From: Lineus longissimus
Taxonomy: Eukaryota > Nemertea > Pilidiophora > Heteronemertea > Lineidae
Direction: 5' to 3'
Assembly (NCBI RefSeq): GCF_910592395.1
Contig: NC_088312.1
Location: 10,788,001-10,852,000 of the forward strand
Length of the DNA stretch: 64,000 nucleotides
Shown here: piece by piece, positions 28,141 to 39,142 of the stretch
Layout: the number at the start of each line of letters is the position of its first letter
Numbering within the stretch: the stretch's first letter is position 1
Position numbers and translations under genes: made by a program
The notes under the pieces: generated by a model
Told to the model about the DNA's origin: nothing
The model's database searches: none
What the model saw: only the letters and a program-made list of their open reading frames with translations

Positions 28141-30281
28141 CTGCAGCAGCAGGAGCAGCAGCAACAACATAATGGTTGTGTATGAGGAATAGGTGAATGG
28201 GTTCAAAGGAAAACGCTTTCAACTCAATTCAAATTCTACATGTATTAGTATCAGTGTTGGTATCCAGAGAGGGTTTTGAAGTACGTATTGTGTGAATATT
28301 GTTTAAGAACACAAATCCGATCAATTTCTGTATATAAATGTATCCCATCATCAGATGATAACAACACTGGTCACCTATATTCTCTAGGACTGCCCTGCCA
28401 GCACAGAACGCGGCGAAGATCTATGATACCTGCCCCAAGGATCCAGTGTTAGCTAACCTGTTGACTGTCTGCAAGCAGGCCACTGCCTACGGACCAATTA
28501 AAGGCTGGACCAGTTCAATCATCTCTGAAGTTGGTATTCTCTTGTGTAAGTGTCTTACATTTAGATTGGCCTTTATATGTTTAGTCCTCTGACCAGACAG
28601 ACGAACCTCAATTGCAAACTCACATGCTGCATCAAATATCAACAAACATGTACATGTATGTGTGATTTATCACTCAATCAATGTTGGCATTTGTAAACCG
28701 CTCCAATTACTCGGCGAGTGGGTGTTCTGGAGCGCTTTTCCCCCCAAAGGCAACTGCAAAAAGGTAGGCTTTTAGGAGGGACTTGAAAGTCATGTTACGG
28801 AGCTGGTTCCACAGTTTTGGAGCAGCTTCCGCAAAGGCACGACCACCAAGAGTCTGGCACTTGAACCGAGGAACCACAAGGAACATCGCAGATCCTGATC
28901 TAAGGCTTAAAGGCTTTATCGTTGTGTACCAGATAGGGAGGGGGTCTATTGAATGTTGTCCTCATTTTCAGGCTGAGATACAATGTAGACACGTAAATTC
29001 CTGACGTAAAACCGGACATCGCTGTTAGGTATACTAGTAGTATCTTGATATTTTCTAAAAACCTATTTCGTGGTGGTTTTTCTGGCGTAGCCTGCTGGAC
29101 AAGTTTTCGTCGTTGTCGTTATCGTCGTTAATTTCTTATAACCCATTCATTACAGCCGCTGCTACTCCGGAAGATGTAAAAACTCTTGGTGCAAATATCA
29201 AAGAAGTAGACCAAAGTGCCTTGCAGAATATGAACAAGGCTTCTCTTCAGGTAAACCATACAGTGCAGAGCGTTAGCTAAAAACTAGCAGATACTGGGCT
29301 GAAAAACGCTTCTCCCTCCATTCCGGTCATTCCACCGCACCGAAAAAATTAGTTCCATTGATGAGAGCCATTTACATGTTGCCAGTGTTGCAGTGTAAGC
29401 CTACATTTAAATAAATTCATTTCAAATATCCAGTCGACCGCAGTGTGGACGACGGACCAGTATGGGAAATACTTCAATTTCTTAAATCACATCTTTTAGT
29501 CCATCAAGGTGCACATGACCATAAGCAGATCACCAGGTTCTTGAATTCCATAACTTCGCTTTTCGTTTATTTAGGCCATCGCGCCGGAAAATGCCCTCAA
29601 TTTGCCAAGCACTCTCCAGAATTCCCTTGGCGTAGGATCGAACGGAACTGCAACTGGAAATAATAAGAAAGCATCATCCGCCGGTAAGCATTACAATGCA
29701 GGCGATGTCGCGTACATGTGCGTACATGTACGCTTCCGGACGTGTGTTCTGTTGAGAGTGGCCAAAAACATTTAGTTTTCTCGGTCTCGGTAAACCGGTA
29801 ATTTCGTGTAGTACGTTATGCAAATTACTCCATCTCCTTAGAGAAGTTGGCATTTCCCAAACGTCGTCATCTTAGTGAGCCCACATCTGGACACAAGTCG
29901 TCAATGTGTTGTCGTTCGATTGTTACCATCTCCCAATACCTCTCTTTTCAAGAATAGTGTACGTCGTTGACGAGGAACTTTGACGGTCATTTTGTATCAA
30001 AGTTGCCATATTATTGACTTCAATTATTATATTGGACTTATAGTGGAAGTACATGTATATGTTTTCAGTACCAGTTTGGTTATTGGCGATGGAGCAATAA
30101 AAAAAAACGTTAAACAGAACAAAAATGACATATTTCGGAGTCAATCTAGTTAACTGATACTACGTTAAGTGCGGCATATCTTATCACGGAATTGTTTATC
30201 TTTTCAGGTTATGTCAAGCTGGAACACTTCCTTCTCGCGGGGACCGTGACCTTCGTATTTTGGGTCACAGGGAGGTATTAG
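14682..30281 (+). CDS. Mesothelin/stereocilin-like GPI-anchored protein, complete (about 30 exons)
   Basis: Exons: 14682-14754, 15076-15114, 15397-15426, 15821-15847, 16078-16117, 16948-17040, 17476-17611, 17705-17833, 18078-18220, 18659-18851, 18979-19074, 19165-19289, 19628-19727, 20157-20381, 20529-20684, 20991-21131, 21679-21746, 22144-22270, 23152-23270, 24192-24333, 24793-24986, 25729-25822, 26208-26430, 26795-26970, 27540-27701, 27894-28042, 28388-28545, 29156-29250, 29575-29683, 30208-30281. All phases agree, giving about 1,211 aa. The hydrophobic N-terminus (ILAVLNLVVQAEG) acts as a signal peptide; the first exon at 14682 fits by phase but is the least certain part. Residues about 69-100 are a Gly/Lys-rich basic linker, followed by helical repeats. 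A furin-type IGRRRKR site lies near residue 895. The end (HFLLAGTVTFVFWVTGRY) is hydrophobic with no tail, suggesting GPI attachment. Exons from 22144 onward pair with those of the upstream paralogue. Family call by pattern only. Confidence 0.62.
20043..20202 (+). repeat. About 80-bp tandem duplication spanning a splice acceptor
   Basis: Two near-identical units (about 20043-20120 and 20121-20202) each carry a pyrimidine tract, an AG acceptor and the first roughly 45 bp of the exon starting KKASF. Only the second acceptor (exon from 20157) keeps the frame. Use of the first (exon from 20077) runs into a stop. Confidence 0.75.
22357..22743. mobile_element. 387-bp MITE with 9-bp TSD and subterminal 9-mer array
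   Basis: The terminal inverted repeats begin GGCCATGTAGAATTAGCGGA. A perfect 9-bp direct repeat GTTCAGGAC flanks it (22348-22356 and 22744-22752). Just inside the left end is a tandem array of the 9-mer GCGGAATGA (about 22371-22430). It lies in an intron of the second mesothelin-like gene and has no coding capacity. The 9-bp duplication again suggests a Mutator-like mobiliser, but its interior is unlike the 244-bp family. Confidence 0.85.
23254..23777 (+). repeat. 174-bp tandem triplication covering a splice donor
   Basis: Three units start at 23254, 23428 and 23602, spaced exactly 174 bp, with only a few substitutions. Each contains the last bases of the exon ending at 23270 and its GTAAGT donor, then a splice-acceptor-like site. 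Both junctions share the 4-bp microhomology TGCC, pointing to replication slippage or unequal exchange. It could also be an assembly collapse or expansion error. Confidence 0.85.
23704..23870 (+). pseudogene. Relic exon inside the intron after the triplication
   Basis: After a GCCAAAG acceptor-like site, a frame reads RIRINQLQVPITKKHIEDC. This resembles IRIKQAALTKDNIEDC in the real exon at 18659-18851. Splicing it in gives phase conflicts or stops, while joining 23270 directly to 24192 is in frame and matches the paralogue. I therefore read it as a decayed exon, with alternative use possible. Truncated versions are in the first two 174-bp units (from 23356 and 23530). Confidence 0.4.
27051..27304. 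mobile_element. 254-bp MITE with about 34-bp terminal inverted repeats
   Basis: The ends are GTTAGCCTCATAGCATAATT and its reverse complement. The match extends about 34 bp with one mismatch. ATATC flanks both sides, with one extra base on the right. It sits in the intron between exons 26795-26970 and 27540-27701. No coding capacity is seen. Confidence 0.7.
28088..28141. repeat. (CAA)n microsatellite
   Basis: About 18 uninterrupted AAC/CAA units, followed by CAG-rich sequence to about 28170. It lies 45 bp after the exon ending at 28042. Reading through it gives polyglutamine, but the donor at 28043 precedes it, so it is intronic. Confidence 0.9.
28690..28990. repeat. Probable dispersed repeat fragment in intron
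   Basis: A frame reading WFHSFGAASAKARPPRVWHL and the phrase GGAGCTGGTTCCACAGTTTT look like a piece of an interspersed element common in aquatic animal genomes. No ends or target duplications are visible. Class is not determined. Confidence 0.3.
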
Positions 30282-32251
30282 GAAGAACGTTACCATGTTC
30301 TACATAGTATTACGAACTGGTGACCCTCGGAAAATCTCGATGACTTGAAAAAACATAAGTTTCGGTCACTATGTTCGATCTTTACTATAAACGTCATCTT
30401 CGACATTAAGTACTGTTTGTAAGTGTTTTATCACAAGTTGCGATCCACAAAAACGCAAATTTTAAGTACATGACTTGTAGAATTACAGGCAAGGCAACAG
30501 TTTGATAGATCAGATTAATAACGCGTATCTTAGATTCTTTAAAACAAAACGGAAGAACATCATGTAGGTTCATTATTTTCAAGGTGACGTTCTATCGTTT
30601 TGATTTTTATTTACTGTTGAATATATTAAATTTCAATCGTTATTTCAAGGCCGAGTTAACTCGCCTCGCCATTTGCGCGCGTACAATAACGTACATGTAC
30701 AATAATGTACAACATATTTTACTACATACACTGTACATGTAAGTATACGTTTTGCTTGCGTACACCAAGTACACTATTCAGCATTGAAAATGGATTTCTT
30801 GACATAACCTTGCAGTGAAAATGAGAGAAAAAAATCGAAGCATAGCTCAGCTTTTATACTGAAGGAAAAAAACTGAAATACCACATGCATGCAAACGAAT
30901 TGTTTGCGCATGCGCTCATTTTATCAGTTAAAATAATTTTAGGAATAATTTTGATTTTTCTTTCTCATTCTTCTCCGTTTTGATCCAAAACATGGTCGCA
31001 GGATCAATATACGAGGCAGCATTGAATGATTGAATCCGTTTTGACAATGAGCTGATTGTGGGTGATTTTTTTTTTATAAATTGTATATTTCATCAGAATT
31101 ATCAAGAACGTCCCTTTAACTTCCACTTTAACGAATTTAGCCCATTCCAATCACAATATGTTTGAATTCATGTTGGCGTTAAACTCTTGAGCTTGGCCAT
31201 CGTTTTCTTTTTGAAAATTTTTTTCATCTGATTTCAAGAGTTGGCCATCAATTTAACCGTCCTACGAATTGCTCTGTACATTTTACCCATAGGATTGGGA
31301 AGCTCGGTAAACCTGCACGAACATGACATCAGGATATAATTATCAAAATGATATATAACCTGGTTGACAAAGGGGTTGACATGCCATGTCTGTTATGATA
31401 TCATATGCTCGTTAAGTGATATACAACGTACTATGTAGATGTAATGTACAGCAGGAAGAAACACACAGAATATACTGTGTACGTATGTCCCGCACAATAC
31501 ATACATGTGTTGACACTGTACATCATGCAATGTGCATGTACATTTTGTATTTTGAAGTACTTTCAAGGTATACGCGTCCTCGAGTCTGCATCTGTTACCC
31601 AACACACCCTGGTGTGGAAGGTTCACTGAGCAGTGTTACTTATGATGCCAGACGGGTTGCTGACGGGACAATTGCTGGACTGTGTGATTCTGACCCACAG
31701 CCTGTCTAAAGAGCCAAAACAAATTATCTTTCAATCAAGCTTTCTCATCGGTTTGCTATTTGGGAAATATTGAAAATGTGCGTAGTAGCCAAGAATAATA
31801 ATAGCATCCTCCTACTCGGCAACCGCGCATGCGACTTCCCATTAAATTGTGAATCGTGAAAATGATAGGACTTCGCCTTCGTGAAGCGGTATCTAATTGG
31901 CCCAATACATAGGCAGATTGTCGGTGTCGAGATGATCGCGGTCCGTTCTAGTTCCTCGCTATATCCAGAGGCAGAAGTAGCAGAGCCCAATTCCGGGTCT
32001 TAGTTTGATTCTTACATACAATACACAGATTATTTTTCTATCCAATAATGCAGATATAATAGTTTCAAGATGTTACGAGAGTAATTTCTTTCTCCAAATC
32101 AAACTACCTTTCTACACGTGTCGTATATATCCTAATAAAATTGTATCTAAGTGAAGTAAAAACCATAGACCTTCGTGTTATTTTTTCCGAAAGAAAGAGT
32201 GTTAAAACTATTCATTCACATGAGTCTTCATGGTGGCTCCAGCAAGATGGA
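30282..32251. other. Intergenic: A/T-rich, no gene recognised
   Basis: An ATTAAA at 30625-30630 may serve the second mesothelin-like gene. The rest has short ACATGTA-rich stretches and small open frames with no splice context or recognisable motif. Confidence 0.5.
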
Positions 32252-32627
32252 TCATTTTTGATTCGCCGCAATGATTGGCATGATTAGCATAATAGCGACA
32301 TTGCACGTCACTGTAAACATCAGATGTATACAACATTAAGAAGAAACGGTCTAAGATAATGGCGGCCATTCTCCAAGATGGCGCATGCCTTTCAGGTTCT
32401 TGCCTATCATGCTTACATTGGGCGGAGGAAACAACCCGCATGCTATCAAGATTTCCTTTGGTGTCTTCAACTTGGTAATCAGAATCAACTTGGGTTGCGT
32501 TGACCTCGGTACTCTTCTTCATCGGGCCAACCTTTGAAGCTCCGACTTCCTCTCCAAGGAGTTCAAGGACTGCTTTCCGTTTGAAGGTGATGGTAGCCAG
32601 ACCACCGAAGACCAGGAATTTTATCAA
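32252..32627 (-). pseudogene. Nicotinic-receptor-like C-terminal fragment with frameshift in TM4
   Basis: The minus-strand frame carries a hydrophilic loop (KAVLELLGEEVG through DSMRVVSSAQC) and then SWRMAAIILDRFFLMLYT. This matches the W-(K/R)-x-A-A-x-V-V-D-R-x-x-L-M pattern at the start of TM4 in nicotinic acetylcholine receptor subunits. The frame then loses similarity, but the +1 frame continues at once as a hydrophobic segment (LMFTVTCNVAIIMLIM) ending at a TGA at 32252-32254. A one-base indel near 32330 therefore splits TM4. No ligand-binding domain or TM1-3 exons are found before the next gene at 33275, so it is a fragment: pseudogene, or last exon of a disrupted gene. A sequencing error could explain the shift alone. 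Confidence 0.5.
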
Positions 32628-33274
32628 GACTTGACACTATCTATCTGTTTATAAGAAGATGTGCTAATTCAAGCAATTGCTACAGTTTTCCATTGTAGAG
32701 CAGTCGGAGAGTGGATGCTTGTGTATGATGTCACAATTCAAAGAAATAACGCATAACACATGTAGTATTTGCAATAAGTGAAATGAAAAAAAGTCAGTGT
32801 TGTTTTTGTTTGTTTCGTAAGTTTACTGATAAAGTGTAAACATAAAATGATAGCTTACACATTATGTCACTTTAAAATCCTTAGATACCATGTGATGTGT
32901 GACAGCGTAGATAAAAAAGATCTAAAGTCCTTTTTGATTGTCTAGTCGAGGATTAACTTTTATCATTGTAGTAATCCGTACAACACTACAGTCTTTTGCT
33001 TTACATGTACATGTACATTCGTCGTAGGTAACAAGGCCAGGACGTGGAGATATAACCAAGGTACCTTTACTTATATGTTAGGGTACCTTAAAGTTAATGA
33101 ACAATCGATTTTCTAAAATGGATTCTTCTGCTAAGTTATCGACATAGTTTAGTTTTACCAAATGGTCTGGGGGGATTTTCTGATTGGATTTAACATACAG
33201 ATGATGACGATGGTTCGAAAAGAGTGTTGCGGGTGGCATATATGTTGCCACTATATCAAACGGAAAGCAGCTCT

Positions 33275-36200
33275 TCAACCGCTGAAAATATCATCCAAAT
33301 AGGTACCATCTCCGCCTACGATTGTTGGTTGGTCTGTAGTCAAAGGCTTTAGCTTCGGCTGTTTCTTGGCAGCAGCAGCTGCTTTCTTTGCAACTATCGC
33401 TTTGTCGAATCTCAAGGCACCGAGACTTTCTTGGATGAGTGGGACAAGTCTGGCCTGGGCCTGAAAGAAAGTTCAACAACTTTAAGACGAGTCTTGCAAT
33501 AATTAGATTTTTTCTGAGATTCAAGCATCGAATGCTTCTGATATGAATGTGTTGTACTCGTACCTTACACCCCAAACAAGCTCGTATTAAACTTCTGTTG
33601 TAGTTGTTTTTAAATTAAACACTAAAATGCACCCTGGAAGTTTTTCAGTGAAATGAATTCCTGAACGTTTTTGAGATTCTTAAAAAGCTCTAACAGTCAA
33701 GAGTTTTTTCACTGAAAAAACCCTGGGTTGCATAGTTGTGTTGGCTGAAAAACCTTGAAGGCCTACACGATTCGTTAAAAATTTTGAATTTGTAATTGTA
33801 TTTTAAAAATTTCCAATTGCGGAAAAACGTACTGAATAAGAATTTTAGCATTGTCGTTGTGTAGACTAATATACAAATACTATGAATACCAAGTTTAAAG
33901 AAATTCGTAATCATAATAACTGCACTATGGCATTGTGTATCAGTGGAATTCTATTTAACTGGACCCCAAGTAATCACGAACGGTGTATCCCTTTAAAATG
34001 TTTTTCACAAGCTCATGACCTTGATTTCTTCTAGTGTATAGGTACATATTGCAGACAGTAAGTCACTTACATCAGCATCCTCGTGACTGCCAGCAGAGCT
34101 GTAACCTTCCTGCAGGGCCTTGTACATGTCTCTTTCCATCTGAAGACTCAACTTCCAGCAACCATACACGTCATCACAGTTGTTCAAATCCAATGGCTGG
34201 AAATTTGGAAAGGAGGTATTATTCTTGCGTAGAAAAACAATTAGAAAAACATGTCTAATGTGATAACTGGTAACTTGTGAGAATGTAATCAGGGCGGTAT
34301 AGCGGCGAACATTTCGTGCCGCTGGTATCCTTCTGCCTTAGCATGTCACGTCAGAGAGTGATTTTATGTAAAGAATAACACGGCAACAAGGTACATGTAT
34401 CGATCAAAGCTGTTGAGATGTATTCAAATTTCGTGACAGAAAAGTCGTCCGTGGCTAATAGTAGTACGAAAATGGCCATCAACATCTTCTTCAGCATATA
34501 TGTATTTTACCTGTGGGTCATCAATATCAGGGGTCAACCCTCTGGCGCCAGCGTAGTCGATCATCTTCAACATTTTATCAGCTCTTCCCATTATGAACTT
34601 GTCTAGCATAGCTTTCTGGTCTGGCTTCATGGCAAGCACTTCTGCCGCCTTCATTTTCTGGAAATGGAATGATATATAGTTAAGCTACATTTTGTATAGG
34701 CCGGATACATTTCATGGCATATATTGAATGTTTTTTTGCTTCAATGTTCATTAATACAGGTGAGGTACACGGTTCAGTCCACAGCATTCGCAGCAGTGTC
34801 CAAACGGGAAAAAATACTACGCAACAGGGGATTATCAGTTAAATTTATCTCAGTTTTTAATGTTAATCTTGTGACGAGAGGTTACTCGAGGTTTATTCCA
34901 CTTACCATCAACAGGAGTGTATACAACTGATCAAATTGCTTGGAAAGGATGTTGTTAAGGGCACGGACGACTGGGAAGTGCATGTCCTCAGGGCCATCAT
35001 CGGTGTTATCGAATATCATCGCTGCAATGAGTGGTTACAGTAATGAATTAGAAAAACTGTTGTGAGGTGGTACATTGATTTAACTTCCCTATGAAAAGCC
35101 TATCGAAGAGTGGAGGGAACGACAGGAATTGAATATCACTTGAAGAGCGCATTGATCATATTGATATTCTAGTTTCGTGCACAAATCATGAGAATCAGGC
35201 TACGATAAGTAGGAAGATGTTGATCCGTCAGAACTTAGTTCCCACTTGCAATGGAGGCAGCAAAAACTTTCAACCAGCAGAATAAAGAGGCTTACTTGAC
35301 TTTGCGCAAAGAAAGCAACGCAACGCAACGAGCGCAACGGTCCCTAGGTGTATTTTCCCATATACGATAAACAGCCTGGTCATCCTAGGATCGTGGTTAC
35401 ATGGGGAGTTATCATTGCAAAAGTAGGCCAAACGCAAGTTAGAGCCACATTACTTGCACATACAAGCCATGACATAGAACTCCAGTACACATAAGGTTAC
35501 ACATAAGGTTTTATAATAGGCCGGGTCTATTTGGCAAGCGGCCCGCCGAACAGGCATCTTTTTTTGCCCTGCTTGGAGAGCCGCTTGCCAAACAGCACTA
35601 AAAATTAACTCTGTTCGGCAAGCCGGGCTTGCCAAACAGGGCAAAAATACTACCCTCTTTGGCGAGCCGGAGAGGTTACAACATGTTGGCCAATCAGAGA
35701 GCAGTGACGTCATATTCGAATTTATATGCGCATATTTAACAATGGCCGACTTCTCGCTCTCGATTCAACTTCTGTTACTAAACTCGGGTTTTGGTCAATA
35801 ATCCATGAAGAAGCATTTACATGTACATGACTGTATGGATTTACAAAAAAAGTCATAAACGTGATTTAACTGATCAGCATGTTAAATGCATTAGTGTGCA
35901 TTTCTAAAGGCGTTTCACTGTAACGGCTCTCCATCTAGGGCAGAAAAAAGGCGCTGTTTGGTAAGCCGGGCTTGCCAAATAGTCACTTCCTTTATAATAT
36001 GAACTGGCAGCCGAAGCGATGGAATACTATTTTTAGTCACAGGTGATTCACTGTGGATGGATTATCGTGCAATGTAGTCACGACGCTATCATTGGTAACA
36101 ACGCGGCAAACGTACTCTCTTTATGAAGCTACCACAAGCAGCAACATGGGGAACATGGGGAACATGCTGATCAGATCGGCAAATATAAACTGTATCTGCC

Positions 36201-36294
36201 ATGTCATGATTTTTATCACAGAGAAGAAAAAAACACACTTACCATTGGTTACAGATACGGCTATCACAGCCAGCAGAATAAGTCGGAGCGTCAT
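33275..36294 (-). CDS. Secreted ferritin-like protein, copy A (5 exons)
   Basis: Exons in transcript order: 36243-36294, 34906-35021, 34511-34657, 34071-34196, 33275-33460, in phase, 208 aa. Residues 1-17 are a signal peptide (MTLRLILLAVIAVSVTN). The body follows the ferritin four-helix layout. Helix A is ALNNILSKQFDQLYTLLLM. Helix B ends in ARGL, where ferritins have RGG. Helix C is CWKLSLQMERDMYKAL, matching the classic ECALHLEKNVNQSL segment. Aligned by eye to ferritin H, the helix-C Glu (E107 position) is kept, but the E27, Y34, E62, H65 and Q141 positions are Q, L, R, K and V, so ferroxidase activity is unlikely. The C-terminus adds a Lys/Ala-rich tail. A conserved Cys pair (C-x6-C) precedes helix C. 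Intron 1 carries the long MITE copy. Role could be binding, transport or structural. It is tandem with copies B and C. Confidence 0.75.
35519..35990 (+). mobile_element. 472-bp long copy of the palindromic MITE (9-bp TSD)
   Basis: Both ends match the 244-bp family (GGCCGGGTCTATTTGG on the left, AGTCACTTCC on the right). A perfect 9-bp target duplication TTTATAATA flanks it (35510-35518 and 35991-35999). Relative to the 244-bp copies it carries about 230 bp of unrelated interior between the two halves. It is either closer to the progenitor or a secondary insertion. It lies in intron 1 of ferritin-like copy A. Confidence 0.85.
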
Positions 36295-37432
36295 GGTAGT
36301 CGAATGTTCGTAGACTGTCTTATTCCTTACAGACACAATCATATATCAGTTCTGCTCATGATTTTTTATCTTTGGACATTAGACACCAGATTAAGGCAAA
36401 TATTGTGACGTAATACGACGATATATTAACCCCTTATTGCTTTGATTGAGGCGTAACCTAGTACCTAGGCTCTTTCAGACCAGGTGACAGAAAATCATCA
36501 TAATTTCTTCATAAATGCATCAAAGTCCACGACCGACTACACCTACGATCTTGTTCATACATGTAGATGTAAAGATACCAACTGCGTATGGCTGACCGAG
36601 AGTGATCGACCTTGACCTTCTGAGAAGGTGACGAAATTAAATGTGCCTTTTTATCCAGAAAATAATGGGTGACCGACCATCGTATTTCGTTTTGCCTTTG
36701 GCAGGTTTCGTAACCCTTACGAAGAGCTACGAACAACAAAGTACGAAGTATATAAATGTTTCCCCGATACCTCGTACGGGTACAAATTAGCACAGAAGAT
36801 GATTTACGGGTGTCGCGTAAATGAATTAGCACATGGCTTGATGACACGACAGACCTTCGTCGTTCGTTCTTCGTCGTTCGTAGGGGTCGCAAAACCTCCC
36901 TAGATAATTCTCTAGTGAGACGACCGGGGGCCGAATGTACTTGGACCATGCCGGTGCAATGATCTGAGGTAAACATCGACTTTTATCCCCGGCCTCCGAT
37001 CGATATCTGATGAGAAGACGGCATTTTGAACGTCTTGCCATTGCATTGGAACTTCACACGAACAGAATACATGTATCTATCTTCGCCCATCCCTGGCATA
37101 TATGAATGAAATAAGTTACATAAATATTAGCTGTCAGAATATCGCTAGTTTTATTTACACGTAGATAAGTATTATACATATAATACATGCATCAAAGTAG
37201 AAAGTAATGTACCGAATCGGCGGTGACATGACAACGATATTCAAAAACAATCGTGTTTAAAGTTACTTCTTATCTTAATAAAATAGTCTTAATCCATAAG
37301 CATACAATGCAAAGCCAAGGTCGTCCTGGTTGGTTCTTTGATTGCCTATAGAACTAAATGTTTATTGTGTATTTGCCGCTGGTGACATGCCATTGCATTC
37401 ATCTTTTCTCTAATGATAGACCAGTTGCTATT
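36295..37432. other. Intergenic between ferritin-like copies A and B
   Basis: It contains the promoter side of copy A, with a TATATG-type motif on the minus strand at about 36340-36348. It also contains the 3' flank of copy B, with AATAAA on the minus strand at 37361-37366. No other gene is seen. Confidence 0.45.
37361..37366 (-). terminator. Polyadenylation signal of ferritin-like copy B
   Basis: TTTATT on the plus strand reads AATAAA on the minus strand, 66 bp after the TAA stop at 37433-37435. Confidence 0.55.
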
Positions 37433-39142
37433 TTATTGGCTTCCTGGGTAAAGGACTGCTGGGTCTCCTCCAATAATAGTCTGCTTCTTCTGACTGAATT
37501 CGAACGCTGTTTGCTTGGCGGCCTTGGCGACAATCACCGCGTCAATCTTGGCGATTTCGCCCTTGTGGAAATTGATGGCACCAAGACAGTGTTGGATCTG
37601 AGGAACCATTTTAGCCTGGACCTGTAATTAAACATCATAGCAACAACATTAGTGACACTTTATTTTACAATTTAGAAGTTTTACATCTGAGCCCATGACA
37701 TTTTTACACACACAGAACCATATACACCACTGAGTCGCAGGCGTAGTTTGAGGATAGTGATTTGCGTCAAATTGATTTTAGAGGCTTTAAAGTACCCTCG
37801 GGCTGCTGCTCTCGCTCTAGGGCTGCTCGTCCCACAAGCAGACCAATGACATGTTACTTCCAGGGAGACCTGATCCCAGTGTTAGACCACATTGGACCAC
37901 GGGCAAGCCCCCGCGGTTGGATGACTTACATCAGCATCCTCGTGATTGCCAGCTGAGCTGTAACCTTCCTGCAGGGCCTTGTACATTTCTCTTTCCATTT
38001 TGAGATTGACCTTCCAACAGCCATACACTTCATCGCACTCGGTCATGTCATATGGCTGGAATGGAGTAAGAAAGGTGTCAAAGCAAAATGGATTGTAGAG
38101 TCTGGGTGACCGGGAGCTCAGGGTGCACTTGTCGTCTCCAGGTCTGTCTGGTTAGACCTTCAGTGATTGACTCAGGGTAGGTTTAAACGTGGTACATCTG
38201 GCTTATGCCTTTTGCCACCCTTCTAAAGCAAATGAAAACACAAAGGATGTCCTGACGTGAACGGATAGCAGATAAAAGTCTTCCTCCATTTTGTCCTCTG
38301 GCCAGGGCAATGGGAAAAATTCCAAGTCGTCCCTTTAATAGATAATAAAGCATCTCCCTAATTGACAGAATCTTTGGACATTACCTGAGGGTCGTCAATT
38401 TCAGGAGTGAGTCCTCTGGAGCCAGAGTAGTCGATGGTCTTCATCAAAGTATCCGCCTTGTAACCGATGTACTTGTCCATTTCTAGTCTTTTATCTTCAT
38501 CAATGGCGAAATACTTGGCGTACTTCATTTTCTGCAAATTTAGTCAGAATCCATATGACCAGGCTACTCATTCATGACCAATCATGGCCATTGGTAGTTT
38601 TACGTTTGATTCCGCTGTCAGTTGGGCTATGCATTCTTCAATTATGCCAATAACTAAACATTTTGAAAATTTTCTGAAAGTTGCTGTGTCCTCTTACACT
38701 TATTCAAATAAAACTTGGAAAACCTCTCTTACCATCAACAGGAGTGTGTACAACTGATCCATATTCTTGGAGAGAATGTTGTTAAGGGCGCGGACAACAG
38801 GGAAATGCATGTCCTCCGGGCCGTCATCGGGGTTTTGGAATACAGCGGCTGCAATTGTAAGGAGACGATGATAGGGCGGAAAACTTTAAGCTTTAAGTCT
38901 TCGTAAAGAACTGACATCGAAGAGACTTGACAAATTCATTTGTTTGAAAAACCTATAGGTTTTTTTTCGGTAGCCATAGAAGCTTTCTGCGTCATGCAGT
39001 ACATCAAACTATACGCTACGGTGTTTTTTTGGCTTCATAGAAGAGAGTATCAGTTCCAGCACTGAACGAAATCAACTTAAAAGCACTTACCATTTGCAGT
39101 AGATACAGCGGCCACAACCAGGAGAATTAGTCGGAGCGTCAT
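37433..39142 (-). CDS. Secreted ferritin-like protein, copy B (5 exons)
   Basis: Exons in transcript order: 39091-39142, 38733-38848, 38385-38531, 37930-38055, 37433-37621, in phase, 209 aa. The first four exons have exactly the lengths of copy A (52, 116, 147, 126 bp) and all phases agree, so A and B are recent tandem duplicates. The signal peptide is MTLRLILLVVAAVSTANG. Helix motifs include ALNNILSKNMDQLYTLLLM, SGSRGLTPEIDD and GCWKVNLKMEREMYKAL. The helix-C Glu is kept; the E27, Y34, E62 and H65 positions read N, L, K and T by eye. As in copy A, a long C-terminal extension (about 40 residues) follows the shortened last helix and ends with an IIGGD motif also seen as IVGGD in copy A. That shared motif suggests the tail is functional. 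Probably secreted and not an active ferroxidase. Confidence 0.77.

Noticed and set aside
27979-28185. Polyglutamine protein
   Set aside because: The Q run is the intronic (CAA)n microsatellite beyond the GTAAGT donor at 28043.
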